This document shows, piece by piece, positions 1 to 12,240 of a stretch of 64,000 bases of DNA. The position numbers were made by a program, and so were the translations under genes. The notes under the pieces were generated by a model. It was not told the DNA's origin, did no database searches, and worked only from the letters and a program-made list of their open reading frames with translations. The DNA lies in assembly GCA_017311185.1 (NCBI GenBank), contig JAESUZ010002608.1:186001-250000 (forward strand), written 5' to 3'. Source of the stretch: Proteles cristata cristata. Its lineage: Eukaryota > Chordata > Mammalia > Carnivora > Hyaenidae. Position 1 is the first letter of the stretch. The number at the start of each line of letters is the position of its first letter.

Positions 1-194
1 GAAAGATTCTGATTCATGCTGGAGTGTGAGAGCTGCCAGGCGACATGATCTAGAAAGTGTCTTGGAGAAAAGAGAGTGCATACTTGGAGTGGTGCATGAG
101 GCCATACAAGGGCCTCACTAGTGTCAACAGGCTCCTAAGTCAACAGGCCTCCTCCTCTGCATACAACTGCTAAAACCTTCTTTCAGGACACTCG

Positions 195-530
195 CTCTTC
201 GAAATTCTGTGCCTTTCCACCTGCTATTCCTTCTTCCCGAAATAGCTTTTTTCTTCCATTACCTGTCTCCTATTTGTCCTTCAGAACTTGTTTTTGTGGT
301 CACCTCTTCCAGGAAGGCCTCCTAATACCTCTCTTCTCAAGTCTCCCCTCCATGCTCCTTTAGCATTTTATAAATATCTCTGTTATATCACTGGCCACCT
401 TTACCTGGTGTCCCATCAGACTGAGCTAGATGTGGGCAGAAACTTTTATCTCTGTGCATTCAGTGCCTGACACAATGCCAGTCCTATAACACATCCTCAG
501 TAAACATCACTGCATTAGTGACAGAATGGA
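195..530 (+). repeat. L2 LINE 3' end fragment
   Basis: L2-like phrases in order: a CTTCAGAACTTG...GTCACCTCTTCCAGGAAGGCCT block, then TTTATAAATATCTCTGTTAT, and CAGTGCCTGACACAATGCC near the 3' end. Diverged copy; ends approximate. Confidence 0.6.
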
Positions 531-689
531 TGACTTGAATCCTGGTGTCAACTACCTGAGGGCTCAGATAATGACTTTGGATCCTTGTTAGCCTTTCATC
601 AGTGCTCATCAGTGATAGTTGAGTCCTCGTGTCGTAAGTACCCAATGACTGCTTGACCACGGACACTTATTACTGTTAGTAATTCTCTA

Positions 690-860
690 TAGCGCATCAC
701 ATAATCCAAGTTCTTTCATACCTATTAGCCCCTCTGAGCCTCTCAGCAATCTTGTAAATTAGGTTAGACCAGATATTTTTTCATCATTTTAATAGCTGAG
801 AAAATGAGTCATAGATACTAAATGGCTTTTAATTTACCTATTTCTATAAAAATTACTTAG
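690..860 (-). repeat. Diverged MIR, antisense
   Basis: Weak match to reverse MIR (CTCAGCAATCTTGTAAATTAGG, then AGCTGAGAAAATGAGTCATAGA). Confidence 0.45.
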
Positions 861-984
861 TGTCTCCCCTATGCAAGGTGCTGTGATGGACACAATTAAA
901 GACATGATCCTTGTCCTTCAGAAACCTATATTCTAAGAAAAATCAAACTTATTCTCCAAATAAGCCATGGTACAAAAGAGTGTA

Positions 985-1198
985 GGGGCGCCTGGGTAGC
1001 TTAGCTGGTTAAGCATCTGGCCCTTGGTTTCAGCTCAGGTCATGATCTCAAGGTCTGTGGGTTCCTGCCCCACATTAGGCTCTGTACTGACAGCGTGGAA
1101 CCTGCTTGGAGTTCTCTCTCTCCCTCTCTCGCTGCTCCTCCCCTACTCACATGCATGCACACACTCTCCCTCTCTCTCAAAATAAATTTTTAAAAAAG
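985..1198 (+). repeat. CAN-SINE (tRNA-Lys derived)
   Basis: Head GGGGCGCCTGGGTAGCTTAG, CT-rich body and AATAAATTTTTAAAAAA tail. Possible short target duplication GTGTA. Confidence 0.9.
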
Positions 1199-1767
1199 GG
1201 TGTATATTAAATCCAATCTGGAGTGTGTCAATCTATAAGGCAGTAGGAGTTTGGTAGACAAAGGAGTCATGGGTGACAGAGTAGCTAAGAGTGACATCAT
1301 TGTGGCAGATGCAGAAATTGCATGAAGACTGGTTAGCAGATGCCCCCTGGGCAAACCTAGCCCTGAATGCCAAGCTCACCTCTCCAGATTTCGGTCTTCT
1401 AGATTTTGGCTTACTAATCACTCACTATCCTATTTTGATGTTTTAGGGGACATTTTTTTGGAATATTTTCTTCACATTGTTTTAATTGTTTTCGGAAGGA
1501 AGGTTGGTCCAGATTAGCTGGTCTCCCTCTTCTAGAAGCAGAAGTCTGCTGTGGTGTGTGGATAGAGATGGTGATCGGAAGTTTCCAGCAGCAGAGGGAC
1601 ATGAGTAGAGAGATTAGTCAGGTATGCGGTTGTTTCAGGGAGAAGTTGCAGGGGTCGCTACAGGGGTGGGGACAGAATAAAAAGGATTCTTTTTCTTGAC
1701 TTCCTTCCCCGGCTCCAACCAACTTCAAGAATGAAAGAATTTATGGGTTAACTCTCATATTGGTACT

Positions 1768-1895
1768 TCTTTTTTTTTTTTTTTTTAAATAGTTTACTGT
1801 CAAGTTGGTTTCCACATAACACCCAGTGCTCATCCCCACAAGTGCCCCTCTCCGTGCCCATCCCCCCCTTCTCCTCCCCTCCTTCTAATTCTGCT
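1768..1895 (-). mobile_element. Carnivore LINE-1 3' end, antisense
   Basis: Starts with poly(T), then GTCAAGTTGGTTTCCACATA and CACCCAGTGCTCATCCCCAC. By my recollection this is the reverse of the carnivore L1 3'UTR. 5'-truncated to about 125 bp. Confidence 0.7.
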
Positions 1896-2330
1896 TAAAC
1901 CCATGGGATTTCAAAAACAGGCAGCATTGTCTTAGTTACTTAATTGCTTCCTTGTTGGGGAGCCTTCAATTCCAACTGCCAACTGTGCCAAAAGGAAAGA
2001 GAGACCTAAGCCACAGATAGAGTAAGTGCTCAGGAGCACTGAACCGTTGTCCCTTCTGCCCTGAGCGCCAACTCAAGCCGTGATCCCAGCAGTGAGGGAG
2101 CTCCAGGAATGGAGGCTGCATCCCCCAGGCAGGAGACTGGTCAGCATCAGCATGTGGTCCTCTGGGCGCCTGCCTTCACAGCGGGAGCTGCTGGAGCCCT
2201 CGCAGAGGGAGAGGCCCTGAAAACCTCTGAGTTGCCGGCCCTGATGCTGTTTTCTTATATGAGAAAGAGAAACCACTATTTGCTCCAGCTGTTGCTCGTT
2301 ATGTGTTTTATGATTTGCAAATGAAACACT

Positions 2331-2520
2331 TTTAAAAAATTTTTTAACATTTATTTTTGAGAGAGAGATAAAGAGCACAAGTGGGGGAGGGGCAGAGAGA
2401 GAGGGAGATACAGAATTGGAAGCAGGCTCCAGGCTCTGAGATGTCCGCACAGAGCCAGATGTGGGGCTCGAACCTACGGACTGCAAGATCATGACCTGAG
2501 CCAAAGTCTGACACTTAACG
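2331..2520 (-). repeat. CAN-SINE, antisense, head truncated
   Basis: Body and tail are present, but the copy stops at GACACTTAACGG without the GCCACCCAGGCGCC head. It abuts another antisense SINE at 2521. Confidence 0.85.
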
Positions 2521-2710
2521 GAATGTTTGTTTATTTAGTTTGAGAGGGGAAGAGGGGCAGAGAGAGAGAGGGAGACAGAGAATCCCAAGCAGGCTCCACA
2601 CTTTCATCACAGAGCCCCATGCAGGGCTTGATCCCCCCCAACTGTGAGATCATGATCTGAACTGAAATCAAGAGTCAGATACTTACCTGACTGAGCTACC
2701 CAGGTGCCCC
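2521..2710 (-). repeat. CAN-SINE, antisense
   Basis: Starts AATGTTTGTTTATTTAG and ends GAGCTACCCAGGTGCCCC. Confidence 0.9.
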
Positions 2711-2742
2711 AAAATCTGCTTCTTTTAAGAAGGATTGGTACT

Positions 2743-2868
2743 GGGGTACTTGGGTGGCTGAGTTGGTTGAACATCCAAGTTTTGATTTCAGCTCAGGTCA
2801 TGATCTCATGGTTTGTGAGTTCGAGCCCCATATCAGGCTCTGTGCTGAGAATGCAGAGCCTGCTTGGG

Positions 2869-2902
<34 letters not shown>

Positions 2903-2972
2903 CTTTTCTGTCCTTTCCCTACTGAAGCTCACACTCTGTCTCTCAAAATAAATTAATAAATTAAAACAAAAA
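2743..2972 (+). repeat. CAN-SINE, sense
   Basis: GGGGTACTTGGGTGGCTGAG head, (TC)n body expansion and AATAAATTAATAAATT tail. It faces the previous copy head to head. Confidence 0.9.
2871..2901. repeat. (TC)n microsatellite in a SINE body
   Basis: Expansion of the CT-rich region of the + strand SINE at 2743-2970. Confidence 0.9.
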
Positions 2973-3346
2973 AGAAAGGAGAATTAGTGCCTAGAAATCT
3001 ACCCAACTGCCCCCTCCATATCTTTTATGGTGGGTGGTTGAAGATTTCTTACCTTGCACCACGTTTGATTAGACAGTTGAGGAAGCAGCTCGTTCTCAGA
3101 GAGGCAATAGGCTTGCACAGCGCTTGAGTGAAATCTACAACTTAAGGAGCATTTTCAGGCCTGTCTTCTCACAGAGATCAAAGGAGAAGGGAAGGTTACC
3201 TGTTAACTGGCATTGCAGCGGCAGCATCTGGTATGTGAGACCAGAGAAAGGGGGAATCCAAACGAGCAGAAGTAGCTAAAGCAAGCTTCATGGAGGACAT
3301 AAGACTTGAGTAAGGATGTGAAATAGATAGATAAAGACAAATAGAT

Positions 3347-3539
3347 CAGTGGTTCCATTGCCCCCCAACAGAGATGTGGCAATGTCTAGAGACCTTTTTG
3401 GATGTCACAGCTCAGGAGGGGTGGTGGCATCTAGTGGGTAGAGGCCAGGGATGCTGCTAAAAGTTCTACGATGCACAGGACAGTTGCCACAACAAAGAAA
3501 TACCCACCCCCAAAACAGTGCTGAGGCTGAGAAACCTGG
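3347..3539 (+). mobile_element. MER20 (hAT-Charlie non-autonomous DNA transposon)
   Basis: Starts CAGTGGTTCCATTGCCCCCC and continues GGCAATGTCTAGAGACCTTT, GGCATCTAGTGGGTAGAGGC and CCAGGGATGCTGCTAAAA. It ends GCTGAGAAACCTG. Order and content match MER20 as I know it. Confidence 0.85.
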
Positions 3540-3599
3540 AATAGATAGAAGGGGAGAGGAGGGCAGGCAGAGGATGGTGCGAGCCAATACATGGAGCCA

Positions 3600-3710
3600 A
3601 AACGGGCAATAAATTACTTGAAAGCAGAGACTGCCCTCTTTGCTGTAGCCCCAGCACACATCAGTAGCTGCCCCATGAGTAATTTGTTGTTGGATGAATG
3701 AATGAACACT
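3600..3710 (+). repeat. L2-like 3' end
   Basis: Phrases GCAGAGACTGCCCTCTTTG, TGTAGCCCCAGCACA and GTTGGATGAATGAATGAA resemble L2 3' ends. Confidence 0.5.
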
Positions 3711-4503
3711 GGCCATCCTTGAATTCTACCTTGGATCTCTGACAGACAAGTCCTCTGCCCAGAGTAAAGAAAGAAGTCAGTTTGGTTGATACTTTTTTCC
3801 CTGCCCCACCTTTTCCCTCATCCTCTGTGTTCAGAATAGGTTGCCTCTCTGACTCGCTTACTCATTCTGCTCAGTTTACTAACATTCTTATACCAAACCT
3901 GATACCTGGGGTCATCCTGCAAGGTTTCAGGACCTGGAGTAGGTGCCACGCCCCCTCACTGAGCTGGCAGCTGCAGGTGCTGGGAAATGGCGTGTCGCTT
4001 GTATTCATCAATCGTCAAACACTGTGACTCCCCGCAGCCCAGGCTGACTTCCCACCTGTCCCATCTGTAAGTTCTCCAGGGACCAGCATGTCCCCAGAAT
4101 GGAACTTCTGGCCCCAGAGAGTTCTGCCCTCTTCTGGAAGACTCTCTCAAGTAACTGATAGGTACCCTGTGAGCCCAGAGATCCATTGCACATCTTTTTA
4201 TGCATATCCTAATGGGAGACATCTCCTTGAAATTTAATTGCTTCCCAGACCTCAATACCATCCATTTTATTTATGCAAAAAGCAGCTGGTGAGACTGCTC
4301 TGGACAACAAACAGAGGCAAGGGCGCGCCTTTGCCGCAAGGCATCTGGCTCAACAAACAACATGTCTAAGAGACAGCGAAGGATTAAACCCTTCAGAACA
4401 TCCAAAGCCAGGACACCGTCTATGGCTTGCCTCCGCCCTGCTGCCCTCTTTTCTGCCCCCGCCCAGCCTCAGTCTCCTCCTTTGTTCAGTCCCTCTGCCC
4501 TCA

Positions 4504-4504
<1 letters not shown>

Positions 4505-4544
<40 letters not shown>

Positions 4545-4545
4545 A
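4505..4545. repeat. (TC)n microsatellite
   Basis: About 18 TC units not attached to a recognisable SINE. Confidence 0.93.
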
Positions 4546-4799
4546 GTCCGTATCAAAATGCTTTGAGCATGTTTTCTATCAGTCACTGACCCCAGTCTAC
4601 TATAGCTCCAAGGGGCTACATATCCTCTCTTATCATCTCTGGTTCTAGAAGAAAAAGACAAAACATTTAACCTCCACAAAATTCATTTCAGGTTCTGGGG
4701 CACAGGAGAGGGTGTTTATGCTGGGGTGTGGGTGGGCTCCTCCCTGGGATTCCTGAGATAACTGAGCACTATCGCCTCCTTCTGAGAAGACCAGCTCTG

Positions 4800-4930
4800 C
4801 CTCTCTCAGATCAGCTTATCCCCATTCCTCAGATGAGCAATATCAGAGCCAAAAGGCTAAGTAGCTTGTTCAGGGTCAGATAACGGAGTCAGTCCCAAAA
4901 CAGTATTTAAATCCAGATGTGTTCCACCCC
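4800..4930 (-). repeat. MIR, antisense
   Basis: CCCCATTCCTCAGATGAG and AAGTAGCTTGTTCAGGGTCA are typical reverse-MIR phrases. Confidence 0.6.
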
Positions 4931-5396
4931 AAGGGCAGCAGCCATAACACCCCTAAGCAGCAGGAATGGGAAGTGGCACCAAAGCGTGGAGAAGTATGCA
5001 CACAAGTGGGAATCTACTCCCCTGCGGAAGCCAGGCTTTACAGTGAAGGGAAATGGATGGGAGGACACTCGTGCTAGAAACACGCACAGCCAGATGGAGG
5101 CCTGGAATGTTCTCCCCTAACAGGTATCATAAACCCAGAGGCAGCACACCGGGTGATGGGGAGGAGGGACGGGCCTGTGCAAGAAGCCATGTCCTGCGGA
5201 AAGCAGGCATTGCCTCTCCTCTCTGACAGTTTTAAGCTAGAAAAGAGAAGCAGTAACGCGAGAAGTGGTCCAGCTTCTCAGTACGTACATCTGAGCAAAA
5301 AGAAAGAACTAGTCTAAGCCATGCAAATGATAAAAGCCTTGGGAGACAGTGATTTCTCTCCTCCTGTTGAAGCTGGATTTTAAAATGACATGGATA

Positions 5397-5604
5397 GGGG
5401 TACCTGTGTGGCTTAGTCAGTTAAGCATCTGACTCTTGATTTCAGCTCAGGTCATGATCTCACGGCTCATGGGATCAGGCTGTGCATGGACAATGTGGAA
5501 CCTGTTTGGGATTCTCTCTCTCCCTCTCTTTCTGCCCTTCCCCTGCTCATACATGGTCTCTCTCTCTCAAAATAAATAAATAAACATTTAAATTTTTTTA
5601 TAAA
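5397..5604 (+). repeat. CAN-SINE
   Basis: GGGGTACCTGTGTGGCTTAG head, CT body, AATAAATAAATAAAC tail. Confidence 0.9.
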
Positions 5605-8600
5605 GTAAAAATAAATATAATAGCCCAGATCCATAGATATGCATAGAAAAAAACAAGACCACATACAAAAAATATTAACAATATTTTTCTTTGGATGCAG
5701 GGCTTACATCATTTTATTATTTTATAACTATTTTACCATTTCTCTCTTTTGCGCTACTTCTGGATTTTCATGTTCTCTATAATGAACATATATTACTTTT
5801 ATAATTCTACATATGAAAATATATAAGACATGCACATATGTATGTTTCAAAGTTCATGATAATACAGCCCCAAAATGGAAGCTTTAAAAGTTTAGACCGA
5901 AATTTTATGAGTAGCATAAAAATATCCAGAGTCCAGAATGAACAGGGTTTAGGAAAACATGTAAGGATTCCAAATTATTGAGTAAAGTTATGCTCAGATA
6001 AGACAGAAAGCCTGTGGCCAGAGAGGGGGCTGTGATGTGAAGGACTAAGGGAGAGAAGGCACAACTCATCAACACTCCTTCCTGCAACATCTCTTCTCCA
6101 CCAGAGAAACTTTTCCTCAAGTTGGAAAAGGCCAAATAGACATACAGAAACTATTCAAGCCTAACACGGTCTGTTTACGAGGGCTCGAGAAGCCAAGTGA
6201 CATAAACCAAATTCATATCAGCTGATGAAGACAAGGGAGGGAATTTATGAGAGGAAGGTGGCCAGTGCCGCTCCCAGAGTCTGAAGGAGGCCTCCCGGGC
6301 AGCCAGGATTTGCGTCTTACTACTTCAGCTCTCACTGCTTTGTCCTCTCCCTCACTGTTTCGTCCTCTGGATCTTTTTGATCTCTGTTTGTCTCTAGCTT
6401 CACTGTGCAGAGTCAGTCTGTGGCCAGGTACGGGACTGCCATCCCCAGGGCACACGCAGTCTACATCCGTGCTCGTAAGAGAAGAGAATCAGAAAGCTCA
6501 GGCCCACCCTACCCGAGTTTCTCTCAAGGCTCAAATATTTTGCGCCCTGTTATTTTAAAATAAATGTCTAAAGTGTCATTAGATTCACCAACAGATATAT
6601 TGATAAATTATAGAAAATAGAACACATCCCAGAGGAGTTATATGTTATCTTCAGGGAGACACATAGTGTTTTAAAAGACCCACAGGAAAATTCCTGGCAC
6701 AGAGTCTGAGTCCCCCTGACATTTCCATGCATGGCTCTCCTCCTTCTCCAGGGACGCAAACTTGGATTAATGGTTGTCATTGTCTATTGTTCTTAAGTAA
6801 GGTACACCAAGGCCATTGTGCCCCTTCCAAGAAATCGGTTGCATATGTGTAGTGAAGGAGGAGAGCACGAAGCACCTGCAGATCCACCACTCAATGTCCC
6901 TTTTGTTTGGAAATCATGCTGGCTTTATTTCTACATGTAAACTGATGGAAAACTTGTCTATCAGTGTTCCAAATAAGAGTAAAAGAAGGTTGTGTTTGGA
7001 TGTCATCTTGGGCCCTTAATTTTTGCCCTGAGGGACATAATAAAAGAATTCAAAACATAATCACTCCCGCCCCTAGTTATAGTTAGTCAACGGACAATGC
7101 TGGCCTCAAGTCAGACCCTGGACAAGCCATTGCCCATTACCTCACTGTGGAGCGCGAGCTCTTTTTATACCTGAGAACATTCTGATTGCTGGCAACCCCC
7201 ACAGAGGTGGGAAGAGACAGGGAGGCAATATCAGACATTATAACTTACAGGGAGTAAAGGTAAGTGAAACTCCCTGGCCAGCCTCAGACTCTTGGGTTCT
7301 CAAAACTACATTCACTCCAACAAAAGAATTAAAAAAGGACTTGCATTGGAGGGCAGCCCTGATTCTGGCTGACAGAAAAATTCTAGAAATTATAGACCTT
7401 TCAGTTTTATCTGATTGTCTATAAAATTATATTATGGTGTGTTGCCTGAGATACATGATTCAACACATCCTTGCCAGAACGCCACATTCAGGGAGAAAGC
7501 GTACTTGGTATAGGACACAGGTTGAAATAGTGATGAGATGTATTGATTCACATTTGCAAGCATTGCTTTTGAGTACATGTCTCTCAGGAACCTTCTGGAA
7601 GAAGGACAGATTGGCAAAGTGGACATTAGGCAATCTGGATGCTCCGCTCAACACTTAACATCTAACAAGTCATTCATTTGTAGCACAGGATATCAGCCAC
7701 TATGCTAGACTCAGGGGATACAAAGATGAAAGACAACCCATATTCAAAGTTATTTCACAGATGGAATGATGGACCAAAACAAACAAGAGAAAATTGAATA
7801 TAAAGTCTTGCATTTCAGTTGTGAAAATTCAAATCATATAATTATGTAGAAGGAAGGGCACCTATGTGCCCCTCTGCCCAGCTGCCTCCTCAGTCTTCCC
7901 CCAAGAAGAACAAATATCTATCCTATTGGTGACATTTCAGGTTGTAGAGTCGACCATGTCACTATGGTGCCCCCACATCAAGGTCACTGAGAGCCCCTAG
8001 TGCTTGGGTCTAAACACCATGCTTGCAGGGACACCATCTAAACAGTGAAAGATCTAGAAATTAATTGTTGGGTTTAGAAAAGAGAAGACTCACAGATGGT
8101 AAGGAGGATGTGGGGAGTAAGGCAACTTTTGTACCCACCATGGTTCTTGTCAATGACAGAAATGCAGTCTGGCTGAGCTAGGCAGGAGAAGGACAGGAGG
8201 CGTGGGAAACACACTGAGACAAGGAGATGCGGCAGCATAACGCGGCCAAGGTAGCCCCAGGGACAGCCATGTAGGGACACAGTGCTAGCACTGCTAATAC
8301 CACTGAACTCCTGGTGCCATCTTCACCGGCACCTCCACCATAACTGTACAAAGCACGGCCACAAGACAGACACACGAGATCCTGCAAACAGGTGAAGGGA
8401 ACCTGCTGGTAACTGTGAGGGACACTGACAAGATGGCAGCCACAGAAAGGGGAGCAGGCAGCCAGTCCCAAGTGGAGTGGGACAGAGGATGCCAGAAACA
8501 CATGACAATGTGGTTGAACATGTAAGATCAGATATCCACAAGAGGGCAAGGATGGACTTGGTTTCAATTAAGGACAAATCCATAAAAAAAAATGCATATT

Positions 8601-8788
8601 TTTAAAAAGTCTTAAGTATACACAGCACAGAAAATACAAGAAAGGTAAAGTAAACAACTGTGAAAGCACTTATGTCATAATATTCATCTAGAAATGATGA
8701 CAACATACTCACATGTCAGGATGAGAGAATGGGAAGATGGCATATGTATTGAGGTGAGAAGGCTCATAAGAAAAAGAACTAAGTCCTC
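5605..8788. other. Gene-free stretch
   Basis: No exon-like open frame with convincing splice sites, no RNA gene and no clear SINE. 5.6-5.9 kb is AT-rich. The block at 8065-8570 has higher GC and an unrecognised 129-codon - strand frame (8178-8567) without family features. Confidence 0.5.
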
Positions 8789-8804
8789 AAAAAATCAAGA
8801 AGCA

Positions 8805-9009
8805 GGGGCGCCAGGGTGGCTCAGTCAGTTAAGCGTCCCACTTCGGCTTAGGTCATGATCTCCAGTTCATGGGTTCGAGCCCCGCATCAGGCTCTGTGCA
8901 GACAGCTCAGAGCCTGGAATTTGCTTTGGATTCTATGTCTCCCCCTCTCTCTGCTTCTCCCCCACTGTGCTCTGTTTCTCTCTGTCTCAATAATAAAACA
9001 AACATTCAA
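8805..9009 (+). repeat. CAN-SINE with 16-bp target duplication
   Basis: The direct repeat AAAAAATCAAGAAGCA flanks the element at 8789-8804 and 9010-9025. Confidence 0.93.
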
Positions 9010-9148
9010 AAAAAATCAAGAAGCATTATAAGCATGTTATGTAGAGATATGGACAGAAAGACAAAATGATCAGTTAAAAGTTGGAAGTGGTTGGCTCTGC
9101 AGAGTAGAAAAATAGATGGGATGGACTAGACAGGAGAGGACTGCTGTA

Positions 9149-9338
9149 TTTTTTTTTTAATGTTTATTTATTTGGAGAGAGAGAGAGAGCAGGGGAGGGG
9201 CAGAGAGAGAGGGAGAGGGAGAGAATCCCAAGCAGGCTACATGTCCAGCACGAAGCCCCAACGCAGGGCTTGATCTCACAACCATGAGCTGAAATCAAGA
9301 GCTGGATGCTTAATCGACTGAGCCACGCTGGCGCTCCA
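9149..9338 (-). repeat. CAN-SINE, antisense
   Basis: Poly(T), AATGTTTATTTATTTGGAGA, ending GAGCCACGCTGGCGCTCC. Confidence 0.9.
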
Positions 9339-9424
9339 AGGGACAGCTGTATTATTCTTTAAAAACCTTGTATATCTAAGTACCCTTGAAAACTAGATAT
9401 ACATATTTAAAATTGATAAAATTT

Positions 9425-9634
9425 GGGGCAACTGGGTGGCACTGTCAGTTAAGGATCCAACTCTTGATTTCAACTCAGGCAATGATCCCAGGGTCATTGA
9501 ATTGTGCCCTATGTCGGGCTCCACACTGAGTATGGGGCCTGCTTAAGATTCTCTCCTTCTGCCCCTCACCTGCCAGCATTCACGCTCTCTCTCTCTCAAA
9601 TAAAAAATGAAAATAAAAAATAAAAATAAAAATC
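9425..9634 (+). repeat. CAN-SINE, diverged
   Basis: GGGGCAACTGGGTGGCACTG head and AAATA-rich tail. Imperfect flanking repeat AAAATTGATAAAATTT / AAAATCGATAGAATTT. Confidence 0.85.
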
Positions 9635-9649
9635 GATAGAATTTGTCAA

Positions 9650-10070
9650 TTTTTTTACCTTGATAAAAATTTCAGCCAAATAAAAAAATTTTGAAATATG
9701 ATTTAAAATACATATTCACAACATAGGAACAAAATACTGGAACAATCCAAATATTATCAATAATGGAGTGCAATTTGGCATGAAAAATGAATGAACCACC
9801 ACTAATTCAATGTAGACAAATCTTAAAAACAAAATATTAAGCAAAAATTGTGACAAAGCATATATACTGTATGATTCCATTTATGCAATGTCAAAAATAA
9901 AGTACTGTTTTAGGATATGTACATAGACGGTAAAATTAAAAGGGCGAAGATGACTAACAGAAAGTTCTGGATAGTAGTTATCTCTGGCAGAGAAGGAGGA
10001 AGATGTGAACCAGGAGCTTCTAAGTAACTAGTAATTTTTATTTCTAAACTACATGGTGATATCCCACTGT
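9650..10070 (+). mobile_element. Old LINE-1 3'UTR fragment
   Basis: Phrases such as GTATGATTCCATTTATGCAA and GGATAGTAGTTATCTCTGGC are typical of L1M 3' ends. Confidence 0.65.
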
Positions 10071-10073
10071 TTG

Positions 10074-10074
10074 T

Positions 10075-10111
<37 letters not shown>
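10074..10111. repeat. (GT)n microsatellite
   Basis: About 19 uninterrupted GT/TG units at the end of an L1 3' fragment. Confidence 0.93.
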
Positions 10112-10114
<3 letters not shown>

Positions 10115-10149
10115 AACTATCATATGTTTTTGTAGTCTTTTGTATGTGT

Positions 10150-10680
10150 TTTGGGTTATTTATTACTTTATAACAAGCCACCCCAAAATTAGCAGCTTAA
10201 AACAAAGATTTATTGTTTCCTAGGATTGTGTTTTCAGCTGGGCTCAGTTGGGAGTTTCTTCACCTCTTTGTGGTATGGGCTGGAGCTGTTCATGGGGCTG
10301 CACTCAGCTAGAAACTGAGTAGCAGCTGAAACACCTAAAATGGCTTCACTCACATGTCTGGTACCTCAAGTGGAAAAGGCTGTGGGGGCTGATGAGGCCG
10401 CCCTCTGTCCACATGGCTGCTGTCCATTCTGTGCTCTAGCCCAGGACCCTTTAAATGGCAGCTGGCTTCCAAGAAAGCAAAAGCAGAAGTTGAAAGGTGT
10501 CTTAAGGTCTAAGGCTAGAAGCCACAATGTGTCACTTCCACCACATTCTGTGAGTAAAAGCAAGTCATAAGACCAGCCCAGAGTCAACGGAAAGAGGAAT
10601 CCATCCCACCTTTTACTAGAAGGAGTGGCGAGTGGCCACATGGTGCAGGGATGGGGGACGGTGCTGGCAGCCATCTTTAA
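10150..10680 (+). repeat. Ancient interspersed repeat, family not assigned
   Basis: Starts TTACTTTATAACAAGCCACC with AGCAGCTTAAAACAAAGATT. Later GGCTTCACTCACATGTCTGG, GGCTTCCAAGAAAGC and GTGTCACTTCCACCACATTC. I recognise this as a common mammalian repeat, probably LTR-type, but cannot name it with certainty. Confidence 0.6.
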
Positions 10681-10881
10681 AGACAAGAGATCACAGAGTC
10701 TAACAGAGGATCTCGTGATCAGCAGGGTTTTAGAAAGTAAATTTATCAAGAAAGGCACAAGATATATGAAGGAAGCTATAAAATGAATTGTTGATTTCGC
10801 AAAAATACTAATTCTCCAAAAGTCAATATATATAATTCATGTAATTCCATTTTGAATAGTTATTTTTAATAGGGCAATTAA

Positions 10882-11080
10882 GGGGCACCTGGGTGGCTCA
10901 GTCAGTTAAGTGTCCGACTTTGGCTCAGGTCATGAACTCACAGTTCAAGACCCATATCAGGCTTTGTGCTGACAGCTCAGAGCCTGGAGCCTGCTTCAGA
11001 TTCTGTCTCCCCCTCTCTCTGCTCCTCCCTGGCTCATGCTCTGACTCTCAAAAAGTAAACGTTAAAAGAATTTTTTAAAG
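10882..11080 (+). repeat. CAN-SINE with 12-bp target duplication
   Basis: TAGGGCAATTAA occurs at 10870-10881 and 11081-11092. Confidence 0.93.
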
Positions 11081-11099
11081 TAGGGCAATTAAAAAATTA

Positions 11100-12240
11100 A
11101 CTGGATAATAAAGTTTACAAACCAGGAAGAGAGCGCTACCCAGAAACCAAATTTTCTGGATACTTGATCTTGGACTTCCTGGCCTCTAGAACTGTGAGAA
11201 ATAACTTACTGCTGTTTAAGGCCCCCTCTCTTTTATGGGAGCCCCAGCAAACTAAAAGGCAATATATATGATATAGAGCAGAAAACACCTTCTTAATCAA
11301 GATTGAGAACGTAAAAGCTATAAAAGAAAAGATAGGCATATTTGGCCATGAAAAGTTACAAAGAAAACGAAAGTCCTTTGAACAGTAAAATATCACCTAT
11401 ACAAACAATACTAAAGGAATAATTCAGGAAAAATATTTATAATGCAGATCATATAAAGTTAATACTTAAAACATGCAGGGGCGCCTGGGTGGCTTAGTCA
11501 GTTAAGCGTCCGACTTTCGCTTAGGTCATGATCTCGCGGTTCGTGGGTTCGAGCCCCGCGTCGGGCTCTGTGCTGACTGCCAGCTCAGAGCCTGGAGCCT
11601 GTTTCAGTCTGTGACCCTCTCTCTCTCTGACCCTCCCCTGCTCACGCTGTCTCTCTCTCTCTCCTAAAAATAAATAAAAAACATTTAAAAAGAAATACTT
11701 AAAACATGCAAACAGCATCTACAAATGTGGTAAGTGGATCTTGCAAAGAAACAGAGACAAATTAAACTAGAAAAAAATCTAGAATTTCAAGTTCATTTAT
11801 CTTGTAAACATAAGATGCTCAAATTCACTAGCAGGCATGAAAGTGTTACATAGCAACAAAATATCACTTTATACCCTTCTGACATGTAAAAAGATGAAAA
11901 GCTATAACTCTTGTTACTGGTGTGGATATAAAGAAACTGTCCTACATGGCTGGTGGAAATGTAACATATCACAATCATTTTAGCAGCCATCTGATGCTAT
12001 CACTAAAATTAAAAATGCGTACAGCTTTTGACCTAACAATTCCCCTGCTGGGAATCTATCCTATAGAAATAAAATCACTAGTACATATGTGTGAGAGCAT
12101 TCACTGTAGCAAAGCCTATCATGAGAGAAAAATGGAAACAAGTGGAATTATCATTACTAGGGGAATAGCTAAATCAATTTGGGTACAACCACACCATATA
12201 TATTATGCCATTATTTAAAAGAATAAATTAGACAGATAAT
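11100..12240 (+). mobile_element. Old LINE-1 3' fragment, split by a SINE
   Basis: Sense L1 3' phrases: CAACAAAATATCACTTTATA, GGTGGAAATGTAACATATCA and CAATTCCCCTGCTGGGAATC. Interrupted by the SINE at 11478-11693. The first ~300 bp are less certain. Confidence 0.65.
11478..11693 (+). repeat. Young CAN-SINE, variant subfamily, 17-bp target duplication
   Basis: AATACTTAAAACATGCA flanks at 11461-11477 and 11694-11710. The body carries the diagnostic TTTCAGTCTGTGACCC with ACTGCCAGCTCAGAGCC. Confidence 0.95.
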
